The position numbers were made by a program, and so were the translations under genes. Under the pieces are notes generated by a model that was not told the DNA's origin, did not search any database, and saw only the letters and a list, made by a program, of their open reading frames with translations. Positions 1-11,559 of a stretch of DNA of 64,000 bases are shown one piece after another (the first letter of the stretch is position 1; each line of letters opens with the position of its first letter). Origin of the DNA: Petunia secreta (Eukaryota > Streptophyta > Magnoliopsida > Solanales > Solanaceae); assembly GCA_029990175.1 (NCBI GenBank), contig JARKIP010000010.1:42588001-42652000 (forward strand), written 5' to 3'.

Positions 1-1176
1 CTGAAGCTGCTCACGGTTATCCCTCCAAGAAAAATTTGGGTGATTACGCCAACCCGTGTTATAGCTGTTACCATATTGATTGCGATTCTGACCCTGTGAC
101 CTGTTCTAATTACCCACATAATACACTGACTCTGGGTTAGATGGACAGACTTCAGTAATATGATCCTCTCCACAAACCTCACAAAAGTCTTGAAGTTGTT
201 GCACTGGAGCTAATGGTAGTTTTGCTTGAAGAGTCAGCTTGCTGATCTGATTAGAAATAGCATCCATTTTCGCCCTTAGCTCTGAAACTGCATCCAATTG
301 AAGTATCCCAGCAGCTTTCTGCGTAGTAGCCCTGCCTACACCCTCAAATTGTGTCGTAGCTCTGCCGACACCCTGCCAATCAGGATTGCTCTGCGAAAAC
401 TTGTCAAGTAAGTCATAGATCTGATCAAAATTTAAGGCCAGTACTTGGCCTCCAGCAGCAGCATCAACCACGATCTTAGTGTGTTGGTTCAACCCCTCAA
501 CAAAAGTGTGTGCAATAACCTCATTAGATTGGTTGTGGTGTGGACAATCTCTCAATAGAGCTTTGAATTGCTCCCAGGCTGAATACAAGGATTCTCTTTC
601 TAACTGTCTGAAGGACATAATTTCGCTCCTCAGCCGGGCTGTCTTGGCAGACGGATAAAATTTAGCCAAGAATTTCTTAGCCAAATCCTCCCAAGTAGTA
701 ATAAACCCAGACTTTTCAGCCTTTAACCACTTCCTTGCTGTCCCTATCAGTGAAAATGGGAACAAAGTCAAACGAACATAATCAGTAGGCACACCAGATG
801 GTGTATAAGTATCACTGATCTCCAGAAAGTTCTGAATGTGTTGCTGCGGATCCTCATGAAGTAATCCAGCATATTGCCCCGTCACATGCAGAAACTAAAT
901 CATGCCGGGCTTGATCTCAAAGTGCCCGATAATAGCGGGCTTCACAATACTTGACGCTACTCCTCCCAGACTAGGAAGAGCAACATCTCGCACTGCTACT
1001 GCTTGTTCTTCTGCCATTTCAATAGGTAAAGAAGCAGGTACGATTGCTAGTGCTTCTCGATCTCTCGCTTCTCTTCGTAACCTTCTCAAGGTTCTTTCAG
1101 GCTCAGGGTCAAAAGGTGCGAGTGGTTCGTCCTTTCTATTCCTTTGCATGCAAAAACCTGTTGCCTGAAACAGCAC
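1..1176 (-). pseudogene. gypsy gag polyprotein, partial, with two in-frame stops
   Basis: Structural (capsid/nucleocapsid) polyprotein of the retrotransposon. The frame opens at an ATG at 1174-1176 with an Arg/Glu-rich leader (RRLRREARDRE). A TAG lies at 895-897. The conserved plant retrotransposon gag core follows in the same frame: DPQQHIQNFLEI, FPFSLIGTARKWL and AWEQFKALLRDCPHH. A CX2CX3HX4C zinc knuckle (CEVCGEDHITEVC) comes next, then a second TAG at 106-108. The frame then stays open to the window edge with an Asn/Gly/Arg-rich stretch typical of the region after the knuckle. It is a relic of one long gag that has lost coding ability. The family call rests on motif recognition and on the primer site; the exact lineage (Athila versus Tat) is an inference. 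Confidence 0.85.
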
Positions 1177-1249
1177 AAGAAACTCAACAAAAAATTAAAC
1201 CTGAATAGAAATTAAGTAATCGTTCAAAAAGAAATTAGTCCGTAATTAT

Positions 1250-1267
1250 TCCCCGGCAACGGCGCCA
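1250..1267 (-). promoter_or_regulatory. primer binding site, tRNA-Asp type
   Basis: The plus strand reads like the 3' end of a plant tRNA-Asp (CCCCGGCAACGGCGCCA), so the element's own strand (minus) carries the complementary primer site. It lies six bases inside the LTR edge at 1274, as expected for minus-strand priming. Confidence 0.85.
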
Positions 1268-1273
1268 AAAACT

Positions 1274-2521
1274 TGTTGCTCCCAACGCACATGCAAGTAT
1301 ACGCGGTCGACAAGTAATAAAGTGATAAATCGAGTATCGTTCCCACGAGGACTATGCAGACTAATACTTAACAAACAATTCCTAAACAAACTACTCAGGG
1401 ATCTTTTTCTTTGATGGTAAGAGTTTTTGTAACTAAAACGCAGTAATTAAAGTGCTAGAAGTGTAGTCAAGCAATGGTGCAATACTTTGGTTGTTAACCA
1501 TATTAAGAGGACGGTCCAGGATTAGAGTTACGAACAATCCAGTTGATGTATCCAATTGATTCCACTTCTTAAATCCCGGGTTACTAACTGACAGAATAAA
1601 TGTAACTGTGAAAACCTTTCAGTTCTTCACAGTCTATGCAAGCTACTTCAATCCCTATATGTCTATGGGTTAAATCACATGCACGCATTAACGAATTCTG
1701 TAATGAGTTAAACTAGGCAAGCAAGTATATGTCTATCATACTCGCAAATTGGTTCCCCGATGCCTGGGTTCACAAACTAGTTCTATTCTTTCTTATTACG
1801 TAGTTAAATTATCTCTTTCGAGTTCAATCCAAAAACCATAGATAATGCATAATTATCGAGCTCTAACAATTATACAAGTGAAATCAAGAAAGAATAAGTA
1901 ACCCGTTATGGAATTCAATTAATGGGAATCAATCTTCAAACAATCAACCTTCATGTAATACTCTAACCCTAGAATGTAAAGTTTAGCCACGCATATTCAT
2001 AATCACAAGGCAAAGATTTGGTGTAATAATGATGTAAATGATGTAATAGATGAAAGATTAGGAATAAACCCTTGTTCAATGAGTATGGTGCTCTCAAAAT
2101 TGCTCCAAATTATCCACTCCCCCTCTAACATGAAATAAAAGAGGTTTTATATTGATTACAAAGTGCTAGGATAAGTTAAACCAAAGCCTAATCTAGTTGG
2201 GAGAACTTTTATCTCGTCAGCCTCAAAGCTTTCTTGAAGCCACGCCTCACGATAGCCTCCAACTTTTCAGGGCTTTCTTGAGGCCTTGCTCCAGAATAGC
2301 TTCCAACGCTTCAGGGCTTTCTTGAAGCTTTGCTCCAATATAGCTTCCAACGCGTCCATTACTCTAATTTGCTCGTTCTTGCCTCGAGTTCATCCGCACC
2401 ATTCCTAAAATCACAAATACGATAAATGAGCACAAGAAACACAATTATCACATATAACGAGCGCATAAAGTACTAAAATGTGAGAATATATTAAGGTAAA
2501 ATAGGCAAATATTGCCAAACA
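1274..2521 (-). repeat. 5' LTR of Athila-like element
   Basis: 1,248 bp with TGTTG at one edge and CCAAACA at the other, i.e. TGTT...AACA ends. It directly abuts the primer site. It contains a short internal near-repeat (GGGCTTTCTTGAGG/GGGCTTTCTTGAAG) at about 2270-2325. Read on the plus strand it holds no gene. Confidence 0.75.
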
Positions 2522-3102
2522 TCAGTAATCCTATTTATTATATTTTGGTTCTTTTCTCATTTTAATGCAATAGTATATTTTAATGTAATATTAACTAATT
2601 GTAGTAAGAAGGAGAAGACAAGAAGTGTATTAACTCTACTAATGGCAAAATATGTGCATTAATTTTCAGTTATTACAATTGTTATAGTGGTAAATGTTTG
2701 TATAAAAAAATAATAGAATGTTCACAAATATTCTCAGTACTCTCAATTCTCACCTCTCATAGACAATCAAAAGATTAGGTTTGACATGTTCTCAAAGAAA
2801 TGCGATTAAAACATCCACTAGCCACTGCCAAGGTTTGGGATGGAAATTTGGTACGTTTTGCTATTGTTCAAAATTTTAATGTCACAGAACTTGCTTGAGG
2901 AAAATCTTCTCATCTAATCTTATCATTTTCTTAGGTTTGATCTCTTACTAGCATGCTATTTTCATTTTAGTATTACATTATTATTATATCTTTCTTCATT
3001 GTTTTTTTTTTTTCGAATTAAACCTTTAGTTAGTTTTCTTTGGACCATCAATTTATATTTCTCTCACCCTTTCCTCCATTAACCTTTGTTTAGAAGTTTT
3101 TT

Positions 3103-3148
<46 letters not shown>

Positions 3149-4306
3149 ATTTCATAAAAAGTAAAGAAATCCATATTTACCGTTTGGCTTAATGTTTTGC
3201 CTCTGTGTTTCATTTTTGGACAACAAAATTTGGTTGAAAACTGATGGTACGTTTACATATTTTCTCCGTTTATTATTCCTGCTCATCTCTTTCCTCTTTA
3301 TTACGCCTTTAATTTCCTAATGCCTTAATTATTATTATAAAAACTTTAAGGAAATAAAAAGATTTTAGGTCAATGACATAACGGATAGTCATGTACAAAT
3401 CTGAAGGGGATCCTTATAAAATGAGTGACCAAAGAAAAATAGACTACTATATTCATATAAGCCCTTTCCTAAATTCCATATGAGATGGAGAACACAGATT
3501 GCATGTATTCCATCGTTTAGTTTTTGATTTATAGTTTTTTCTACCACTATATATATTTTCCATTTTTTCTCTATTAATGCAGGAAAGAATTCTCGGAGTC
3601 TCTCAATAGATACAAATATTTCTTAGGTCTGTTCTTATCTCACTTTATTTCTTTGTAATTCTCTCCCTTTTTTCAGTAAAGGTAATCTACATGTTTCTAT
3701 GTTTTATACATTTAATAAAATGGCATTTTCTTAGCAAAACCTAATTCTTTGAGCCAAATGCAGGATTAATGTCTATAATTTTATTTTCTTACGATTCGGA
3801 AAAATTGTTGACCATCAATCACTACAGTTGGTCAGAACTTTAAGTAAACAGTGACCTAGATAACATCTTCAAGGGTGCAAATAAATATTCGCACAACACG
3901 AAAATATTAGAGTAGTGATTATAGAAATTGTGAAATATTTTGCTCATTGTGAAGTCCTTATTTTCGTTACACTTTTATGGAAAGATTTGACTATTGCATA
4001 TATTACTTATTATTTTATTCATTATTTTGTTGCAATATTTGTATTGGAGCGGAAATGTACATTCGGAGTTGAAGGCCGAAATATTTCTAAAACTTGAATT
4101 CTCATTATTTAGTCCATGATCTACCCCATATTCAAGTAATAATTAGCATCTACAATTAATTTTTGCTGAAGTGCCTATATAATTCATTGACTGCTCATAG
4201 CAAATTGAAAAAATTCACTGGCTACAGAATATAAAGCAACAAAAAATCATAGTAAATAAAAATGAATGCACGACATTTAAATTATAAATTTTCTATTGCA
4301 TCTTAC
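2522..4306. other. AT-rich stretch without a recognisable gene
   Basis: Only short, stop-bounded frames of about 60 codons with no recognisable domain. The sequence is strongly AT-rich with T-runs and one (AT)n tract. Its right part is probably the interior of the Helitron whose 3' end is at 4335, but I could not find the matching 5' TC end. Confidence 0.5.
3106..3146. repeat. (AT)n microsatellite
   Basis: About 41 bp of uninterrupted alternating A and T. Confidence 0.95.
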
Positions 4307-4335
4307 GACCGCACGAGCGCGGTCCATTTCCCTAG
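4307..4335 (+). mobile_element. Helitron-type 3' terminus
   Basis: A hairpin GACCGC/GCGGTC (4307-4324, 6-bp stem) is followed after seven bases by CTAG (4332-4335) and then T. A GC-rich hairpin a few bases before a terminal CTRR, inserted before T, is the established signature of Helitron 3' ends. Confidence 0.6.
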
Positions 4336-6613
4336 TATATATTAATTGAGAACTATAGACAAATGATGTGGCATGCCTCTATGACCACCATTCACTTCAA
4401 AATGTTAAGAAATGCGCAATTTTTTCCCTCACATCCTAATGAAAAAAAAGGATGCGAAAATCTGTTATAAATTGAACATTAGTATAGTATTAACTACATC
4501 TCATGATATGTCAAATATCAAGTTCTCTTACTCTTCACCGTTACTATCTTATTAACACTATAATGGTCAATGATGGTGGTTTGATCAGTTATACTTTAGT
4601 GTATTAATTGTGGTTACATTCCAAATATCAGATTAGGTTTCTATAAATATTGTATTTGTTCAGTGAAGGCATGATCAGTTTGCAAATGGTCACATTTTGT
4701 GTCATTAGATACATGTCAGGGAAGTGGTTGAGTCCTTTTTTATCTTATTCTCCCAAGTTTTACAAAAGAAGAAGATATCGATGGGAATCAACAAGTGAGA
4801 GCCTGTGAAAACTCATTTTATTGTAATTTCGTTAGTTCTTCAACTTTGTAGTCTAACCCAATACTAATAGCTTGAGAACATCTTTTTCCCTCTCAGGATT
4901 AATCTTTTTCCAATTTTCATATTGTTTATAAGACTGCTTAATTTATTCATCCTTCGATTATAGCTGCTGTTAACATTCATGTTTTGGATCAGAATTCTCA
5001 TGGACATGTTCTTTACTTTCTCTAGCATGGAGACCGTTTATTTTGGATGTTCTCATTAATTTAAACATCATACTTTCTTTTATTCCTTCCTCCTTTAATC
5101 TTTCCTTGGTGTTGTCATATCCTACCATGAAAATATAGGCATGTTAGATGTTCTATCCGTCTCCTGTTTTCAAAAATATAAAAAAGTAGATTATAATTAA
5201 TTATTGACAATAGGATATCATTTAGATTCTTGGAGGTGCAATAGCTTTTCTATCCCATACGAATATTACCTGTTATCTCATATCACAAGAGTTAGGTGAA
5301 TTTGACATACCACTACATGTCAAATTTCAAGACTTTTTACTGTAATCGAGATAAATATTGACGAGAAAAGTACCTAAACTAAAGTTGGAAGTATTTATTA
5401 TGTGTTGCCTGTTTCTTGAACTATGTTATCCTGCTTTCAATTTGTCATGGTTTATGTTTTTGGGTCACACTTTACATGATTTATCAAATAAGGAGTGCAT
5501 TAAATTGCACAAAGGATCACGAAGAATGAATTCTGCAGTAATTTAGCGAGGGAATAGAATTCAACTATATGCGAAACTTAGTGTTGATATAGAAAAACAT
5601 ATGCATTGTGCTTAAGAAAGCCAACACCATTCAAAGTTGTAGGCAAAATTGTTTATAAATTAATGTAAAATACTAACACACAAACATCTGGAAAACTTAG
5701 GCGACCAGGAGGTGGAATAGTGATCTAACCGAGCTATGTGTTCTTTTGTCATTAGTTTCAGATAATAGCAAGTGTTTTTAATGCTTGGAAAGTGTAAGGG
5801 TGATATCCTCATATGTAAAATGTGATGAAATATAATTTTTGATATGTTTTATTCTCAAAAAGTGATACAAATGTGGCTCAAATGCAAGTTCCAATCTCCA
5901 ACTTATACGAGAAAATTTACATTAGTTAGGTTCTTGAGAAAAGAAGTTGAGAGTTAGATATAAAAGAAATACAATATAAACAAGAAAAATGCTTGATTAT
6001 CATAAAGTCCGAGGCAATTACATTTAGGAACAAAATATAAGGTAGGAAAAAATCGAGAGAACAAAAGTATCAAAATATAAAATTAAATAATGTTGGTGTA
6101 TTCTCAGTACTTTAAGTGTTGACATGAATAAACTTTATTATTCTCAATATCCATATTATTTATGGCTTTTTTTCCCTTTCACTTTGGGAAATGGTGATAT
6201 TGGGTTTATGATTTTATGTGAATAATTTCCGCTATATAATTAATACTTCATTGTGTTAAATTATTTATCATCTTATTTAATCATATAGTCAAGAATATTT
6301 TGCACGTTAATGCAAATCTTTTTATCGGTGGACAGTATTTTTTAGGAAGCGTGCAGTGTAATCTTTAATCCCATATACGTAAAATGAGAAAAAGATTACT
6401 TTAAATATATCTAAAATAGTAATCAACCTTGAAAATACAACTATATATATCAATGAACAATTGATAGTGGTACGACTGGAGTATATATTAAAAATAGATC
6501 AATCTAACTAAGAGTAAACATTCATTATGTTATTATAAAAGTCATATCAATGATTATTTCACTATATACTTTAAATTTTTTAATGACCGCGCGAGCGCGG
6601 TCAAGTTCACTAG
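4336..6613 (+). mobile_element. candidate non-autonomous Helitron
   Basis: The stretch starts directly at the previous CTAG end and finishes at a second hairpin plus CTAG. The left part (TATATATTAATTGAG, then a GATGTGGCATGCC segment) resembles 5' regions of plant Helitrons, but the expected TC start is not clear. The interior holds no RepHel coding sequence, only short random frames, so it would be non-autonomous. The 3' end is much better supported than the 5' end. Confidence 0.4.
6585..6613 (+). mobile_element. Helitron-type 3' terminus (second)
   Basis: The palindrome GACCGCGCGAGCGCGGTC (6585-6602) forms an 8-bp perfect stem. It is followed after seven bases by CTAG (6610-6613) and T. It is nearly identical in plan and sequence to the terminus at 4307-4335, so both belong to one family. 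Confidence 0.65.
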
Positions 6614-7019
6614 TTATTTTTAAAACGGGTTAACTCTTAAAATAGCCAATCAACTTTTCCTCTTAGTTTTTATAGTTTTACTTTTTGTAGCAAGTATACA
6701 TAACACTATATACAATCTGTCTATTCACTTATACACAATGTAGATATCTAATTTTATGATATATACAGTCAGATTTTTTAAATTGCATATAATGTACACT
6801 CAAATTTATATTCAGTGTATAACTCAACCAAAAAAATTTAGGACGTATGTTATAGATGTCCATTCAGGGTTTTTAAAAATAAAAGGTTTAAAAAATATGA
6901 AAAGGTAGGCGAAGTTTCCTTTTTTCCTTTCCTTCGTTATTTTGTTCCTTTCCTTTGTTGTTCATTATTCCGTTTTGCTCTATGGCACACTTGGCTTACT
7001 AGAAATTAAATCAAAAAAC

Positions 7020-8426
7020 TTATGACCGTAAAACTCTCGTTGTCGATTGCTCCACCATTATCCAGCACAGCCTTGAATATTGTCATCTTGCTTTTAAGCA
7101 TCCCCATAGGTGCACTTAGGAGTGGCAATGGGGCGGGATGGGTTGAGCCCTTCCCCTGTCAAAGTTTTGCTTGCCCCACCACGCCCCGCCTCATTTTGGT
7201 CTCCATTCAGTTTCAATCTCGTCCCGCCCTGTCCCATTTGCCCCACCCTGCCCCATTTTGACCCACCTCGTCCTGCTCCGCCCCACTTAAATCACCCTTT
7301 AAGTCATTATTTTTTATTTTTATTATCAAAATTGAACTTTTTTTAACTTTTAATTCATTTAACATATTTCTAACTTCTTTTCTATTGAAATTTTCAAATT
7401 TGATGATTTTGTAGTTTACTCAAGAAATTGAAGCTTTTAAAAAAATTGAGTCTTTCAAAAGTATTACTAAGAATTAACTATACTAATTAATAGCTTAAGT
7501 AGCCAATAATGGAACAATATTTCAATTATTTCCTTAACTTAGTTGTGAAATAAGAAAAAAGTGGGAAAATAACAAGTAAAATATTGGGCCTCTATGTCGC
7601 CCTGCCCGAACAATGTTAAAATAAAATTTTGCCCTGCCTCGCCCCGTCCCATATAACAGTTGACCTGCCCTGTCCCATTTAGTTTTTTGCCCCGCCCAGC
7701 CCCAATTGCCATCCTTAGGTGCACTAGAGTTCTAATTCATCTTCGTTGGATCCCTCCATCACCAGGTTTCCTTAAACTTAATACGGTTGGTGCAGTCACC
7801 CTAACTCAAATATTTATGCTTTTGGAGGTGTTTTTTAGGTCCTCTAGGCCAATGGGTAATGGGATTTATGGGTAACACCACCCACTCCTTCACCAGCACA
7901 GAAATTGAACTCTATCCATTACTTCAAGGTCTACAGTATCTCAACAACGTGGTTTCCTCAACCTAATCATCAACATTGACAATGCTGAAGTAATGTACTC
8001 TTTACACTCATGTTCAGACTATTACTCACATTTGCTCAATGACTGCAGGTACTTGCTCCACCAGCTCCATGATTCACAGCTCGCCCACTCATATAGGGAG
8101 AAAAATGCAATTGCATATAGCTTAGAAAAATATGCTCTTACATTGCAAAGGAACAACTCTGTCACCTTTTTTGGATGAACCTCCACTTTTTGTCCTATCG
8201 CTGTTCCAATAAGAAAAGGACGGAAAAACACGTAGTAGACTGGTTTTAGCCTCTACTGTTGCTTCTACTTCTTTTTGTTCTAATCTATCCGTGGACAACT
8301 CTTTATTATCTACTGTTGTATCGCCTGTAACTGGTACTACTGGATTTCCCGCTAAGCGATCCCCTCCCCATATGACTACTGTTTAGTTTTAATATAAGTA
8401 TCTTCATTATCAAAAAAAAAAAAAAA
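7020..8426 (+). pseudogene. RNase H-domain reading frame with poly(A) end (LINE tail or retrocopy)
   Basis: Remains of a reverse-transcriptase-associated RNase H domain. Pieces recognisable in order are WIPPSPGFLKLNT (about 7748), a strand reading MGFMGNTTHSF (near 7855), an alpha-helical piece ELYPLLQGLQ and the C-terminal block LNDCRYLLHQL...YREKNAIAYSLEKYAL (8034-8135). These lie in different frames with stops between them. A run of 15 A at 8412-8426 ends the similarity, as in a LINE 3' end or a reverse-transcribed message. The N-terminal side is interrupted by a hAT MITE at 7117-7717. The parent could be a LINE ORF2 or a cellular RNase H-like gene; the poly(A) fits both. Confidence 0.6.
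7117..7717. mobile_element. hAT-type MITE with G/C-rich ends, copy 1
   Basis: 601 bp. Terminal inverted repeats are TAGGAGTGGCAAT at the left and (as complement) TAAGGATGGCAAT at the right, each followed by GGGGCGGG-type runs. The 8-bp target duplication GGTGCACT lies at 7109-7116 and 7718-7725. An 8-bp duplication with TA(G)GGGTGGC-like ends fits the hAT superfamily. There is no transposase; the centre is AT-rich. Confidence 0.8.
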
Positions 8427-8775
8427 TCGGCAAATCACGAAGACTAGAAAACCCTAAGCCTCTCTCGGGTAATATTGGTAAATTATTATAAAGGTGTCTA
8501 GTTTAATTAATTCTAATTTATATTGCTAAAAAAATAAAAGGTTTACCAACAAACATTTAATTTAATTACCCAAATGTGATTTAGTAAAAAAAAATATAAC
8601 TACTTAGAAGATAAAATAAGTCAAACCAAAGAGTTCCATTAAGCTTTAATTTTTGACCAAATTTCAGATTTTTCTCTTTATTAGGACGTACCTCATTCCA
8701 TTTTCATTAAAGAACGTCACAAGTTTACTAGCTATTGGTTATACAAGTACTACCATCATAAATATCAACCACAAC
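8427..8775. other. spacer, nothing recognised
   Basis: AT-rich sequence between the poly(A) of the RNase H relic and the Tat LTR, with no credible frame. Confidence 0.5.
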
Positions 8776-9280
8776 TGTTTATGACTAAATTTGTACATCT
8801 AGGTTAAAAAATTAATTATGAATCAGGTCACAAGAAATACGGTAAATTACGACGGAAAAATAAGTAAATACGATAAAAATAAAGGCAGATAAATAAAAAA
8901 ATAATAATTGAGAGAGCAAAGTAAATCTTATTTCTTGAGAGTAGCCAAGTTTACGGGCGAATCCAGTGATCTGTACAATATAATGTAAGGAGGGGTATTT
9001 ATAGTAGTGATACCCAGTCCTAAATAAGGTAAAATACAAGTACTAATAGGGCCATGGGGTTGCAACTCAAGGCGGTGGTATACTAAACTCTAACTAGGAG
9101 ACTGTAAACTCTAGGCGAAGGGATGTGTGCCCTGCACACATGTGGCCAAACCACCTAAACGGTCGTCGGCATTAGGAGTGGGCGTTTATCCTCAGTGCCC
9201 GATGACTCGTACAATAAGTCTAGTCTTGCCAGCTGGACTCGTATTCCCGTAACAATAGGTGGCGTATTTTTATCCACACA
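8776..9280 (-). repeat. 3' LTR of Tat-like element, copy 1
   Basis: 505 bp, TGTGTGG...CATAAACA on its own strand. It matches the LTRs at 31677-32161 and 38039-38502. A TATAAATA box on the minus strand (8997-9004) marks its promoter. The neighbour on the outer side is plain spacer, so this is the outer end of the element. Confidence 0.85.
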
Positions 9281-9300
9281 GTAAGTCCCCCCCCCCCCCC
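9281..9300 (-). promoter_or_regulatory. polypurine tract (pure G run)
   Basis: On the element strand a run of about 14 G followed by ACTTAC abuts the 3' LTR. It corresponds to the even longer G run at 38011-38028 in copy 2 and would prime plus-strand synthesis. Confidence 0.7.
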
Positions 9301-9563
9301 ATTTGCTGAGTGCCGACGCAAGCAATCAGGAAGTGAAAGCGGCGTTACGTGAAAAGATATCTCACTGACTCCTTGAGACTCGTAGTCTCTTTGACTAAGA
9401 ATGATGATGAACTCTTCGAGAACTTCACGTGTTTCCTTCTGATTAGCTGATATCAGTTTCACGTACCTTTTCAGGAACTGCCATTAACTGCTCTGAATCA
9501 TTTCATATCTCTAGCCATAATGACGCGTGACCATTTCGTGCCTCATCCTTATCCTCTTCTTCC

Positions 9564-10640
9564 TTTAAATAGTGACTTCATGGCAGTGGGAAAATCACAA
9601 CTCTTCTTCAAAAAATAATTCACTTCTTCAGCAACTTTTTACAGTAGTTATAAGCTTCTTTTTAAGGATGTTTGCCTTGATCCTGGTTTAATATTCCTAG
9701 AAAATCTTTTTTGTTCCGAATGGATATTGTGTGAAGGAGGAAACTCATCTGCAGTTATCTTCTCTTTTCTCTACATTCATGAAAGAATGAAAGAAGTCCC
9801 ACGAGTCATGATTTTTTATCGGAATTGTAATGATGTCTTTCGGTATGTGTTCATTATTTCACGTGCACTAATTACGGTGTGCTCATCTTCTAACACAGTG
9901 GTTGCTGTGATATTCTTCTTATCATGCAGGGTCAGGACGCTTAGCCTTTTCAGCTTCCATAAGGCTTCTCCACAAGCATTTCTCTAGCGTTCAAGTTGCT
10001 TCTTCAACGGAGTATGGTTGAAGCCGACTTGTCTGACTCTGTTTCATAGCAGGTAAGAGGATGCTACTTTGGGTTATGAGCATATTAACGAGTCACCAAG
10101 TTCTTACTCCGCTTGCGGCTCAAGGCCATCTCTTGGTTCTTCTGGTACGGTCTTGTCAGCGTTGCAATGCCTCATCAGCCATTGGCTATGGGACACCCGA
10201 GGGAAGAGGCTCCCTTGTCATAAGTTCCCAGCTCAAGCCTTGCTGCTTTCGGCGAACTCCTATTTATGCTTGAAGATCTACAGGGCTCTGTACTCCGGTT
10301 TGACCAGTTGAGGTAGAAGAGGATGGCAAGCTTCGCTGCTAGTCTTCTAGTTTCTCTTCAAGTTCAATGGACGAGATTAGGGAAGGTCAGACCTATATTC
10401 AGGTGCTTTCGGGATCCCTTGCTTTGATTAAGCAGATAGGCTTTGATTGCACTAGCGGCCGTATATCTTTAAAGAATGTTCGGGCCGACATATCTCGGGC
10501 TGTCAGAAGAAAAGAAGAACTTCGGACTGTCTACGACATATAGCTACAATCCAGATGAAGGATTTTTCAGTCATGTTAATCCTGAGGAGCTCTTTGTTTT
10601 TAGTCTTCCCTTTCCTTTTTTTTTTCTACAATTATTATAA
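9564..10640 (+). pseudogene. antisense reading frame in Tat-like element, copy 1
   Basis: Lies opposite to the element's sense strand, between pol and the 3' LTR. An A/T core (TTTAAATA, 9564-9571) about 30 bp upstream of CT-rich leader sequence looks like a TATA box. Open pieces are 9727-9987, 10069-10311 (including YEHINESPSSYS and GSRPSLGSSG) and about 10369-10545 (ending VRADISRAVRRKEEL). A frame change then leads to YSYNPDEGFF. AG|GTAAG-like sites suggest spliced exons. Copy 2 has matching segments on its minus strand at about 36320-36874. Antisense extra ORFs are known in some Tat-lineage elements; no function can be assigned from this sequence. Confidence 0.45.
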
Positions 10641-11559
10641 ACAAATGTTGTAATCAGAAAGAACTAAATGTATATTATGAGCCTATGGGGTGTTATTAAG
10701 GACACGAATGTTCATCAATATTTCACACGTACTTATGTTATTACGCGTTTCATAATGTGCAACCAAGCAGTATGTTTATGCACGTAGTTATTAGATGGCT
10801 TCCGTCGTCCTGACTCTTCTAGTTTAAGAATGTGTGTCAGTGTGCCTTCCTTGAGAAATTAGATTCGTTGTGCACTGATAGATAATGCAAGGTTGCATCC
10901 GTAGCAGATGGCTGCTTGCGCCCACAATAGGTCGGCTTTAGCCCGTGTGATAACGGCCCTTTTATATTTTGAGACTAAACGTCTTCGCTTAGTACTCGAA
11001 TATTTAAGACTTTCTGGAACTATGCGGACGGGCGTCCCCATCGGCGTGTAGGTGTAATTGTTGATTTAACGAGATCAACACTCGATTAATGCCTGGTGGC
11101 TGAGCGTCTAGCTCTAAGCGAGTAGTGTACTATACTTTTTGTAGAAAAAGTGAGTGTATTACTTCAACTTAGGCCTTGTCGAGGCTATGAATAGTTGGAT
11201 CGTAGATGGATCAAAATAAATGAGTAAAACTGGCTGAGTAAAATAGTAGTTTTATTAATAGAAGAGGCATGGGGCCTGTGATGCTGTGGGTGAAAAACCC
11301 GTAACACGTCTGATATATATTATAATTAAAAGGAAATAACAAAAACAAAGCAAATGCTTTCCCAAGAAAAGGTACTTTATGTTTGATCCTCAAAAGATTT
11401 GGGGTCATTCAGTTGGATTTTCCCTATTTAAGGGTGTTGAGCCTTGAAAGTCATCCCTCAGGTCGTTGACGACCCTGTGGTACTACTGCTCACCGATCAA
11501 GCAATAGTGAACTATCTGTTTTCGCAAGTGAATGCTTTCTGACTTGTCCTCGGGAAGAT

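Larger units (their letters stand above)
1..2521 (-). mobile_element. Athila-like Ty3/gypsy retrotransposon, 5' part
   Basis: The element reads right to left: LTR (1274-2521), tRNA-Asp-type primer site (1250-1267), then gag (1176 down to the window edge). pol and the 3' LTR lie outside the window. The order LTR-PBS-gag, the primer type and the gag sequence place it in the non-chromovirus Ty3/gypsy group (Athila/Tat). Two in-frame stops in gag show it is not autonomous. A target-site duplication cannot be tested because the other end is missing. Confidence 0.85.

Noticed and set aside
902..1168. Plus-strand 88-codon frame
   Set aside because: Exact shadow of the gag leader on the opposite strand.
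1250..1267. tRNA-Asp gene
   Set aside because: Only the last ~17 bases of the tRNA match, next to an LTR edge; there is no cloverleaf upstream. It is a primer binding site.
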